Positions 1 through 6,302 of a stretch of DNA of 23,806 nt are shown here, piece by piece. The first letter of the stretch is position 1. Every line of letters begins with the position of its first letter. Source of the stretch: JAZDGL01 sp043806975 (lineage in GTDB: Bacteria > Patescibacteriota > Minisyncoccia > CAYZDR01); NCBI GenBank assembly GCA_043806975.1, contig JAZDGL010000070.1:1-23806 (forward strand), given 5' to 3'. The notes beneath the pieces were generated by a model that was not told where the DNA came from, did no database searches, and was given only the letters and a program-made list of their open reading frames with translations. A program made the translations under genes and the position numbers.

Positions 1-188
1 TTCCGCCCGATGAAATCCAGCTAATTTTTGGGGCTAAGGACACGGCTACCCCGCCACAATTACTACTAGATAAAATTTCAAGCGTGGAATTAAAAAACCG
101 TTTTGCTATTATAGAAAACGGCGATCACAATATTGGGCAAAATCACCCTTCCAAAATCAGAGAGATAATAAAGGAATTTGCAAAATAG
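1..188 (+). CDS. Alpha/beta-hydrolase-like protein, C-terminal fragment
   Basis: The gene enters from outside the window; the open frame has codons starting at base 3 and ends at TAG 186-188, giving about 61 residues. The fragment has the layout of the end of an alpha/beta hydrolase: a strand ending in IFGAKDTATPP, which fits the acid residue of a catalytic triad, then about 25 residues later IIENGDHNIGQNHP, which fits the catalytic histidine, then a final amphipathic helix. The nucleophile region is not visible, so the substrate cannot be named. It ends 21 bases before the Mur-ligase-like gene and is probably co-transcribed with it. Family assignment is by motif spacing only. Confidence 0.55.
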   Translation, partial: PPDEIQLIFGAKDTATPPQLLLDKISSVELKNRFAIIENGDHNIGQNHPSKIREIIKEFAK

Positions 189-209
189 CAGGATAGAAGG
201 AAGAAGGAA

Positions 210-1556
210 ATGAGAGTATCAGTATTTGAGTTAAAACAGATTTGGAAAAATACAGAATTTTGCGGAATTAGCGACAAGGAAAGTTTTGATAAGTTTGATA
301 TAGTTTTTATAGGCGAAAAATTTAAGGACACGGACAAAGTTTTATTTTTCGCCACTTACGCGAAAGATGTTGAAAAAGAGGGGTGGTATGAGCAAGAATT
401 TGACCGACATAAAAAATTACCTTGCAACCCAAATTGGGTTTATGTAATTGAGGACAATTCTGCAATTTCCGAGGGCTTGAACTATATCAAAGTGCCGTCT
501 ATAAATAAAGCCCTTGAGGCTTTATTTAGGCATATTTTATCCCAAGTCAATCCGTTTGTTTGTGCGATAACAGGAAGCGTAGGAAAAACAACGGCAATTG
601 CAATGCTTGAAGATGTTATATCCGCCAAGCACAAGTGCTATCGAATATATGCGAAGAGAATTACGCCTTTGGTATTATTCGCCAAGATCATAAACCAGCT
701 TGAAATCGGCACCGATTATTTGGTTTTGGAAATGGCGATGTATTATAAATTTCATATCAAGGAACTTGTCAGGCTAATTACACCCGATATTTCTGTAATG
801 CTTAATGTACGGGATAATCATTTTGGGGTTGACGGTATTTCTTCCAAAAAAGATATTTTGAGGGCAAAATCCAAGATAATCGCCAAAAACTCTATTCCTA
901 TTCTTAATGTATCAGATCCGAATATCAGAAAGCTTATGCCTCGCAAAAACAACGCTATTGCATTTGGAAATTGTACAGGAATTGAAAGTAAAGCCGCAAT
1001 CAAAAGTTTACGCAATAATTTTCTTTATATCCAATGCGGGGGCGATGCAATCACTATAAAACCGTTTATTCTAACAGAATTGTGCTTTGACCAAGTCCTT
1101 GCAGTTTTAACCGTATCAAGCATATTGAAATTAGACCTGCAGGAAACTGCTTGTATAATCAATAACTTTCATACGAAAGAAAACAGGATACAGAAAATCG
1201 AGTTATCGGGAAAAGAAGTATTTTTTGAAGGCGATGCCTCTTGTTGCGGACGGATTCGGGAATTTAGCAAAAACTTTTATCCCGATAGTTCTTTGGTTAT
1301 TTCCCATTTGGATTTTGGGAGGCAAGAATTAGGCAGGCAAATCAGAGAAATTGTAAAATGTTTTAGCGGATTTTCCAGAGTCCGCATAAACAACGAAATT
1401 ATCCTTTTCAATGGGAAGCGATTTCCCAAGAATGTGGAATTTATGCCAAAAGAAAAACTTTTGGAAAATATCCCTCCCGAAAGTACAATTTTTTATATTT
1501 GTGCAAATTATTTCAGACGAGGGATGAGCTTAGAAAATCTTACGGGATTGCCTTAG
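210..1556 (+). CDS. Divergent Mur ligase family protein (MurF-like)
   Basis: This 448-residue protein has the ATP-binding core of Mur ligases, which join an amino acid or peptide to a carboxylate through an acyl phosphate. A P-loop TGSVGKTT lies at 121-128. Residues 170-225 follow the MurF plan: LVLEMAMY with a metal-binding Glu174, a line ending in NVRDNHFG with His204, and AKSKII with Lys220 where the carbamylated lysine lies in relatives. The N-terminal 110 residues and the C-terminal part (from about 325, with ENRIQKIEL and FEGDASCCGR) are unlike ordinary MurC-F; the usual DxYxxNP-like motif is not evident. It may therefore act on a non-canonical substrate. The ATG at 210 follows an AGAAGG ribosome site (195-200). 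It pairs with the hydrolase upstream. It could be host sequence or cargo of the element. Confidence 0.7.
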   Translation: MRVSVFELKQIWKNTEFCGISDKESFDKFDIVFIGEKFKDTDKVLFFATYAKDVEKEGWYEQEFDRHKKLPCNPNWVYVIEDNSAISEGLNYIKVPSINKALEALFRHILSQVNPFVCAITGSVGKTTAIAMLEDVISAKHKCYRIYAKRITPLVLFAKIINQLEIGTDYLVLEMAMYYKFHIKELVRLITPDISVMLNVRDNHFGVDGISSKKDILRAKSKIIAKNSIPILNVSDPNIRKLMPRKNNAIAFGNCTGIESKAAIKSLRNNFLYIQCGGDAITIKPFILTELCFDQVLAVLTVSSILKLDLQETACIINNFHTKENRIQKIELSGKEVFFEGDASCCGRIREFSKNFYPDSSLVISHLDFGRQELGRQIREIVKCFSGFSRVRINNEIILFNGKRFPKNVEFMPKEKLLENIPPESTIFYICANYFRRGMSLENLTGLP

Positions 1557-1574
1557 AGGCAATCCCGTTTTCTT
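1542..1574 (+). terminator. Intrinsic terminator overlapping the stop codon of the Mur-ligase-like gene
   Basis: A perfect 11-bp stem (ACGGGATTGCC at 1542-1552 with its complement at 1558-1568) encloses a 5-base loop TTAGA and is followed by TTTTCTT. The TAG stop (1554-1556) lies in the loop, so the last codons form the 5' arm. It insulates this gene from the XRE/ImmA unit. Confidence 0.85.
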
Positions 1575-1612
1575 ATGCAATTTTAATCTTGCTTAACAAA
1601 AGTATATTAAAC

Positions 1613-1641
1613 TTGACTTTTATAAACTGCTTTGATATAAT
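1613..1641 (+). promoter_or_regulatory. Promoter of the XRE-ImmA unit
   Basis: TTGACT (1613-1618) and TATAAT (1636-1641) are separated by 17 bases, and TG at 1633-1634 makes an extended -10. The predicted start is near 1648, about 25 bases before the ATG. A 6-bp inverted repeat (AAAAGT 1598-1603, ACTTTT 1616-1621) overlaps the -35 box and is a candidate operator for the XRE protein; that role is a guess. Confidence 0.75.
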
Positions 1642-1672
1642 ATTTTTAGATAATAAAAATTACCGAAAAACT

Positions 1673-2014
1673 ATGATAAATATTGCGGATAAAATTAGAG
1701 AATTAAGAGAACAAGCGGGATTATCTCCCAAAGAATTGGCAGACCGTTCGGAGTTATCGCCTGCCTATATTTCTAAACTGGAAAATGGAGAATATAAATC
1801 ATTGTCTTTAACTACCAGCAAACAGCTTGCTGATGGTTTGAGTTTATCTCTAAGGGGGTTTTTAGAAGAAATTGATTTTTTAACAAGTAACCAAAACCGC
1901 CCCAGCTTTAAACTTGTAAGCCAAGCATTGCGAAAAATTGGTTATACAGAAAAGCAGGCACGAGAAGTAGAAAATTATGCAAAATATATCAAGCTCGATA
2001 GATCTGGAGACTAA
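1673..2014 (+). CDS. XRE-family transcriptional repressor
   Basis: This 113-residue protein begins with a classic helix-turn-helix: IRELREQAGLSPKELADRS followed by SPAYISKLENGEY, covering residues 6-46. The C-terminal half (about 80-113) is helical and of unknown role. The open frame extends back to 1499, but the ATG at 1673 is chosen because a strong promoter starts transcription near 1648 and the HTH begins right after it. The gene overlaps the ImmA/IrrE gene by 38 bases, so the two should be translated together. By analogy with ImmR of ICEBs1 it probably represses element genes until its protease partner removes it; the analogy is inferred from gene pairing. Confidence 0.85.
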   Translation: MINIADKIRELREQAGLSPKELADRSELSPAYISKLENGEYKSLSLTTSKQLADGLSLSLRGFLEEIDFLTSNQNRPSFKLVSQALRKIGYTEKQAREVENYAKYIKLDRSGD

Positions 2015-2618
2015 TAATCTTTATGAATCTCAACAATCCACTTTATACGGAATACCCATAATTTATGCAGACGCTTATTTTTTTAACCGCAAAAAGCTAA
2101 TATCACAGGCTAAGATTTTGGTTGATACTATTTTTTCCACTTTCGGCAAAACATTGCAATTTCCTTTAAACACAGAGCCGATAGAAAAATTTTTATCAGG
2201 ATACGAAATCAAATTTACGCCATTTAATAACAAATTGAAAGAAAACCCCAATTATGAGGGTTTTTATTATTTGAAAGAAGACGGGAAAACATTGCAAATT
2301 TTCTATAATACACACTGCTCAATAGGACGGCAAAGATTTACAAAAATGCACGAGCTTTTTCATTTTTGCCAATCTCGAGATGAATTTTTTTTAGATATTA
2401 TTGACGATTTAATAGAAAATGACACCCTTCCTATTGATTTAATAGTACAGCTTGTAGAAAAATCATCAGATAAAGCCACTACTTTTTACCTTATGCCCGA
2501 AAACATATTTATCAAGAAATACTACGAATTGGATAAAAGTGTTAAAAAGTTATCAAATTATTTTCAGACTTCCCAACAAAGCGTAATTTACCGATTAAAA
2601 GAATGTAAACTAATATAA
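1977..2618 (+). CDS. ImmA/IrrE-family metallopeptidase
   Basis: This 213-residue protein carries the zinc-peptidase motif HELFH at residues 125-129, preceded by GRQRFTKM, the usual arrangement of ImmA/IrrE proteases. A later segment, DKATTFYLMP from residue 165, occupies the place of the conserved EAxxFAxxLLMP helix. The third-ligand Glu is not obvious there (Asp165 may substitute), so activity is not certain. The C-terminal KKLSNYFQTSQQSVIYRL resembles the substrate-recognition HTH of the family. It overlaps the XRE gene by 38 bases; such pairs control prophages and conjugative elements, with the peptidase cleaving the repressor after DNA damage or cell signals. Some XRE-ImmA pairs act instead as toxin-antitoxin systems. 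Confidence 0.85.
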   Translation: MQNISSSIDLETNNLYESQQSTLYGIPIIYADAYFFNRKKLISQAKILVDTIFSTFGKTLQFPLNTEPIEKFLSGYEIKFTPFNNKLKENPNYEGFYYLKEDGKTLQIFYNTHCSIGRQRFTKMHELFHFCQSRDEFFLDIIDDLIENDTLPIDLIVQLVEKSSDKATTFYLMPENIFIKKYYELDKSVKKLSNYFQTSQQSVIYRLKECKLI

Positions 2619-2629
2619 CCACGAAAACA

Positions 2630-2780
2630 AAAGTACCCTTGCTGAAACAAGGATACTTTGTCAAGATTTATGCAAAGTTAGCACAAACCTTTAGCCAAAC
2701 TCATATTAGCATATTCCTTTTAAAAATGGAATAGCCGACCTCTTGTGTATAACCTTGCTAAGTCTTTTATTGGCAAGGTT
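2630..2780 (+). other. Hairpin-rich spacer ahead of the replication gene (candidate origin or attenuator)
   Basis: The 165-base spacer holds three hairpins. The first pairs 2630-2641 with 2648-2659 (12 bp, one mismatch, loop CTGAAA). The second pairs TATTCC 2712-2717 with 2728-2733. The third pairs AACCTTGC 2751-2758 with 2773-2780, extended by three weaker pairs, and is followed by TTTTT just before the ATG at 2784. Hairpins one and three share the stem core CCTTGCT. The third looks like an intrinsic terminator or attenuator; the set also suits a rolling-circle origin. Confidence 0.45.
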
Positions 2781-2783
2781 TTT

Positions 2784-2933
2784 ATGTACACAAACCCCCT
2801 ACTACAAAAACAAAAGCCCGAGGCGAAAGAAAACAAAAACTTTGAAAATCAAAGCTTGATTGATTTTTTTGATTTGCTTTTCAAGATAGACCAGCGATTG
2901 AAAAACACGGAAACAAAGGGGGCTGATTTATGA
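2784..2933 (+). CDS. Small hypothetical protein coupled to the replication gene
   Basis: This 49-residue ORF begins MYTNPLLQKQ, with a Lys/Glu-rich N-terminal half and a helical segment (LIDFFDLLFKIDQRL) at about 25-39. The frame is also open from a GTG at 2745, but that start would lie inside the hairpin, so the ATG at 2784 is preferred. Its TGA overlaps the ATG of the next gene as ATGA, a sign of translational coupling. No family is recognised; position suggests an accessory or copy-control role. Confidence 0.5.
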   Translation: MYTNPLLQKQKPEAKENKNFENQSLIDFFDLLFKIDQRLKNTETKGADL

Positions 2934-4069
2934 TTGACAGCGTACTTTTACAAATGAAAAGCGGATCATATCGCATATTAGATCATAAATATTTTAATGG
3001 AAGACGAGCAAAACAAATAGTAGAAAATTTTACAATCTACTCGCATTACCACAAACAAACAAAAGCCGAAAAAGACAGTGGCGAATATATGCCCCAAGTT
3101 GAAATTTATTTTACTACTCGTGGTAAAGACATAAACAACCGCACAGAAACACTGGAAATCCAAGTATCTCTTCCAAAATTGATTTACGGAACAAGTCTTC
3201 TTGAAATAAGCCATATACATTTACAGAAAATTTATTTAAGACTTCAAGAATGTTTTAAAAAACAGCAAGTCGAAGTTTCTATAGAAAATTTACAAATGGC
3301 AATTTTGAAAAGGATTGATTTTTCAAAAAATATTATAATCCCCGATTGGATGGGAAACGCCCAGCAAATTATAAGGAATTTATCCAGTTTTGACCATAAG
3401 CCACGATCAGAATTTAAAAAAATAGAATGTGGCAATGATTCGGGCGTATTATATCTAAAATTCTTTAACACTACTCAAGGATATGTTATTTATGCCAAAA
3501 TGGACGAAATAGCAGAAAACGGGCAAACTAGCATTGAAAAACAAATAAAGAATTCCCCATTTAAAAATAACGTACTTAGATTTGAATTATCTTTAGAGAA
3601 AAAACAAAGCTTAGAGGCAAAATTAAGGCAGTACATAAAAGAGAAGAGAAAAGATTTTACTTTGGATGATTTATTTAAAAGCGACGAGATTGCAAAAAAT
3701 ATACTATTGGAAACTTTTGATACAGTTTTTTCCCCAGCCAATACAGGGATAATCAGTTTGGCAGAAATTAAAGAAAGCAAACTTGAGAAAATTTTTGAGA
3801 GCAAAAACATACCTTTTGCCAAACAAAATTTAATACTTCGTGCCGTAAATTTGACTACCATATACGGTATAGCTATGTGCTGGAAAAAATTAAGGCAAGA
3901 ATTGAAAGGCGGGAACTTTGGAAAGACCAAAAAAGAGATAAAAGAAATCGTGGAAAATATAGGACAATTAGAGGTTTTACCGCCTAAAATAGTAAATTTT
4001 TTAAGATCGGAACACGAAAGATTTGATCTATATTATCCACAGAAAAATCGTAATAATATTTGTAAATAA
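2930..4069 (+). CDS. Gene II/X-like replication initiation protein (filamentous-phage type)
   Basis: This 379-residue protein follows the plan of the phage replication protein family that includes gpII of f1/M13. It starts MIDSVLLQ (gpII starts MIDMLVLR). A block LEIQVSLPKLIYG near residue 75 matches the VEIKASPAKVLQG block of gpII, ILKRID near 125 matches the ISRID block, GYVIYAKMDEI near 185 matches the AYLKHVEL block, and LRFELSLEKK near 220 matches the VRFEARIK block. These alignments are from memory and by eye. gpII nicks the plus-strand origin to start rolling-circle replication, so this is probably the element's initiator. The catalytic tyrosine cannot be assigned confidently. A run of G (about 2918) upstream may serve as the ribosome site. 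The C-terminal 150 residues are less alike. Confidence 0.6.
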   Translation: MIDSVLLQMKSGSYRILDHKYFNGRRAKQIVENFTIYSHYHKQTKAEKDSGEYMPQVEIYFTTRGKDINNRTETLEIQVSLPKLIYGTSLLEISHIHLQKIYLRLQECFKKQQVEVSIENLQMAILKRIDFSKNIIIPDWMGNAQQIIRNLSSFDHKPRSEFKKIECGNDSGVLYLKFFNTTQGYVIYAKMDEIAENGQTSIEKQIKNSPFKNNVLRFELSLEKKQSLEAKLRQYIKEKRKDFTLDDLFKSDEIAKNILLETFDTVFSPANTGIISLAEIKESKLEKIFESKNIPFAKQNLILRAVNLTTIYGIAMCWKKLRQELKGGNFGKTKKEIKEIVENIGQLEVLPPKIVNFLRSEHERFDLYYPQKNRNNICK

Positions 4070-4094
4070 TTGTTAATTAAGCTATACTGTATGT

Positions 4095-4120
4095 ATTACA
4101 ACAATATATTACAACAATAT
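4095..4120 (+). repeat. 13-bp perfect tandem repeat upstream of the R-M promoter
   Basis: ATTACAACAATAT occurs twice head to tail (4095-4107 and 4108-4120), 15 bases before the -10 box and 25 bases after the replication gene. It could be the operator of the HTH protein encoded downstream, or a minimal iteron. A second short repeat, CTATACT, occurs at 4082 and 4121 on either side. Confidence 0.8.
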
Positions 4121-4132
4121 CTATACTAAATA

Positions 4133-4141
4133 TGGTATAAT
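4133..4141 (+). promoter_or_regulatory. Extended -10 promoter of the HTH-mod-res-recombinase unit
   Basis: TGGTATAAT (4133-4141) is an extended -10 box with a perfect TATAAT. No good -35 lies at 17 bases, as often with extended -10 promoters; the tandem repeat occupies that place. TATAC 4122-4126 and GTATA 4135-4139 form an inverted repeat over the -10. Predicted leader to the ATG at 4221 is about 73 bases. Confidence 0.6.
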
Positions 4142-4220
4142 GCGGAATAAAAAAAGTAGGAAAAGGTAGGATATAGTACTCCCCTATTTTTAAATAAATT
4201 TACTAACAAACCCTAACATT

Positions 4221-4403
4221 ATGGCTAATCAAAAAGACGAATTTTATAATATACAAGAAACCGCCGATTTATTGCGTGTTTCAAAAATGACCATTTACAG
4301 GTATATTAAGGCACGCAAGCTAAAGGCTTATAAAATCGGCAAGGAATTTAGAATTGATAAAAAAGAATTTAATAATTTTTTAAATAGTGTAAAAACAAAA
4401 TAG
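4221..4403 (+). CDS. Small HTH_17/excisionase-like DNA-binding protein
   Basis: This 60-residue protein is a complete winged-helix domain of the MerR/excisionase type: YNIQETADLLRVSKMTIYRY (residues 9-28) is the helix-turn-helix, then KARKLKAYKIGKEFRI forms the wing and DKKEFNNFLN the last helix. It lies 3 bases before mod and is the first gene of the unit. It may be a controller protein timing expression of the R-M genes, or a directionality factor for the recombinase three genes downstream; the sequence does not decide. No clear ribosome site precedes the ATG. The adjacent 13-bp tandem repeat is a candidate binding site. Confidence 0.85.
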   Translation: MANQKDEFYNIQETADLLRVSKMTIYRYIKARKLKAYKIGKEFRIDKKEFNNFLNSVKTK

Positions 4404-4406
4404 GCT

Positions 4407-6296
4407 ATGCAAAAATATAATCGCTTTTCAAAAGAAGATTTAATAAAGCTTATTGAGAAACAAGAACAAGAGCTAAAAGCCAAAAAATACGGGCTTGTTT
4501 GGGATAGCGAAAAAGAACCCGAAAAGGTTGTTTTGGATTGCGAGAATAATTTACCGATTTTAAAAAGAATTGCGGAAAAAGAAATTAGAACCGATGAAAG
4601 CGATGACAATATTTTAATCGAGGGCGACAATTACCACGCCCTTACTTGCTTAAATTATACCCATAAGGGCAAAATAGATGTTATTTACATTGATCCGCCG
4701 TATAATACAGGAAATAACAGCTGGAAATACAATAATGATTATGTGGAAAAAGATGACGCTTATCTGCATAGTAAATGGTTAAATATGATGAGCAAACGGC
4801 TCGAAATCGCTAAAAATTTATTAAACGATAATGGAGTTTTAATTTGTGCAATTGATGAAAACGAATTAGCTAATTTATATATTTTATTGTACAAATTATT
4901 TTGTAATCAAAATAAAAAAAATAGCCCATATTGTATTGACATTATTTCTGTAATGCATAACCCGCGAGGCATACAGGGAGATAATTTTTCATATTGCAAT
5001 GAATATTTAATATTTATTTATCCTAATAACGGAAAACAATATATCGCGAATAAATCAAGAGATTCTTATTTAAGAAATTTAAGAGACAACGGAGGGGAAT
5101 CAACAAGAAACGAGGGAAAAACCTTTTATCCTTTTCTATGCAAAAATAATAAAATTATCGGATTTGGGGAAGTGCCAGATATGGACTTTCACCCTAAATC
5201 ATCTAACATTGAAAAAAAAGATGGGACTATAGAAATATGGCCAATTGACAATAATGACATAGAAAGAAAATGGAGATACTCAAGAAATAGTATTGAAGAG
5301 ATACGAGATAAAATTGTTATTAAAAAATCGGGAAAATTTTTACAAGTATTTATCAATAAAGATTCTGAAAAATACAAAACATTATGGATAGATCCTTTAT
5401 ATGACGCCAATGAATACGGGAGCAAGCTTTTAAATAAAATAATCAGTGTTGATTTTCCTTATCCAAAATCCTTGTACGCAGTCAAAGAATGTATTATTGC
5501 CACTTGCAAAAACAACAAAAAAGCAATTATCCTTGATTTTTTTGCAGGATCAGGCACAACAGGACACGCAGTATTAGAAATCAACAAAGAAGACAACGGA
5601 AAAAGAAAATTTATTTTGTGTACCAATAACGAGGGAAATATTTGCGAAGAAATCACCCATCCAAGAATACGCAATATAATTAAAGGTTATGATTTTAAAG
5701 GAAAGGATAAAAAAATTCTTTACGAAAAAAAGCTTACATTTGCCAACCTTACTAAAGATTTTGACGAGACATTGGAAGAACTAAATAATGTCATAGAAAA
5801 GAATAAAAAAAATTACGACGAAATCAAAAAAGAGCTCGAGGACAACACAATAAAAATAACGGGCATTAAAAATATTGATAGCTTTAAGGACGGTTTGGGC
5901 GGAAATTTACAATATTTTAAAACCGATTTAATCCCAGTCGAAAGAATCGATAAAATCGGCGATAAGCAAAGGCACGAGCTTACAGAAAAAGCAGGACAAA
6001 TGATTGCCATTAAAGAAAATACTTTTGAAGAATTGGAATTAAATAAATGGTATCAAATTTTTGAAAATAAAAACAAAACAAGAAAAACAGCAATCTATTT
6101 TAGAGAGAATGCCGACAAATTCGAGGAATTAGTAAACAAAATTAAAAACAATAAAACCGTTTTATATATTTTTTCCTATGGAGTGCTAGACAAAAAGCTT
6201 TTCAAATATTTAGGAAAAAATATTATTGTTGAAGATATACCCGAACCAATTATTGATATTTATAAAGAAATCAATCAAACTCTAAAAGATAAATAA
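4407..6296 (+). CDS. mod: Type III restriction-modification DNA methyltransferase (Mod)
   Basis: This 629-residue protein is an adenine-N6 methyltransferase of the beta class: motif IV DPPY (96-99, in VIYIDPPYNTGN) precedes motif I FFAGSGTTGH (about 377-386). Between them is the variable target-recognition region (about 130-360). Its N terminus KEDLIKLIEKQEQELKAKKYGLVW is usual for Mod subunits. It sets the recognition site for both methylation and, with Res, cleavage, so the complex marks one strand of an asymmetric site in host DNA. The C-terminal 200 residues contain a coiled coil (about 455-480) and the conserved WYQIF segment. The ATG at 4407 follows the HTH stop by 3 bases and lacks a ribosome site, implying coupled translation. 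No frameshift or simple repeat suggestive of phase variation was seen. Confidence 0.95.
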   Translation: MQKYNRFSKEDLIKLIEKQEQELKAKKYGLVWDSEKEPEKVVLDCENNLPILKRIAEKEIRTDESDDNILIEGDNYHALTCLNYTHKGKIDVIYIDPPYNTGNNSWKYNNDYVEKDDAYLHSKWLNMMSKRLEIAKNLLNDNGVLICAIDENELANLYILLYKLFCNQNKKNSPYCIDIISVMHNPRGIQGDNFSYCNEYLIFIYPNNGKQYIANKSRDSYLRNLRDNGGESTRNEGKTFYPFLCKNNKIIGFGEVPDMDFHPKSSNIEKKDGTIEIWPIDNNDIERKWRYSRNSIEEIRDKIVIKKSGKFLQVFINKDSEKYKTLWIDPLYDANEYGSKLLNKIISVDFPYPKSLYAVKECIIATCKNNKKAIILDFFAGSGTTGHAVLEINKEDNGKRKFILCTNNEGNICEEITHPRIRNIIKGYDFKGKDKKILYEKKLTFANLTKDFDETLEELNNVIEKNKKNYDEIKKELEDNTIKITGIKNIDSFKDGLGGNLQYFKTDLIPVERIDKIGDKQRHELTEKAGQMIAIKENTFEELELNKWYQIFENKNKTRKTAIYFRENADKFEELVNKIKNNKTVLYIFSYGVLDKKLFKYLGKNIIVEDIPEPIIDIYKEINQTLKDK

Positions 6297-6302
6297 AACA
6301 CT

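Noticed and set aside
1499..1672. Upstream extension of the XRE frame to an ATG at 1499
   Set aside because: It would overlap the Mur-ligase-like gene and cross its terminator and the XRE promoter; the HTH starts at 1673.
1..1700. Left attachment site (copy of the tRNA-Asn 3' end)
   Set aside because: I looked by eye for the T-arm and acceptor sequence of tRNA-Asn left of 10156 and found no copy; the left end remains unlocated.
2745..2783. GTG start for the small ORF before the initiator gene
   Set aside because: The start would be inside a stable hairpin and adds residues encoded by the stem; the ATG at 2784 is simpler.
3490..3930. 146-aa minus strand ORF
   Set aside because: It is antisense to the initiator gene, Phe/Ser/Leu-rich, with no ribosome site or recognisable motif.
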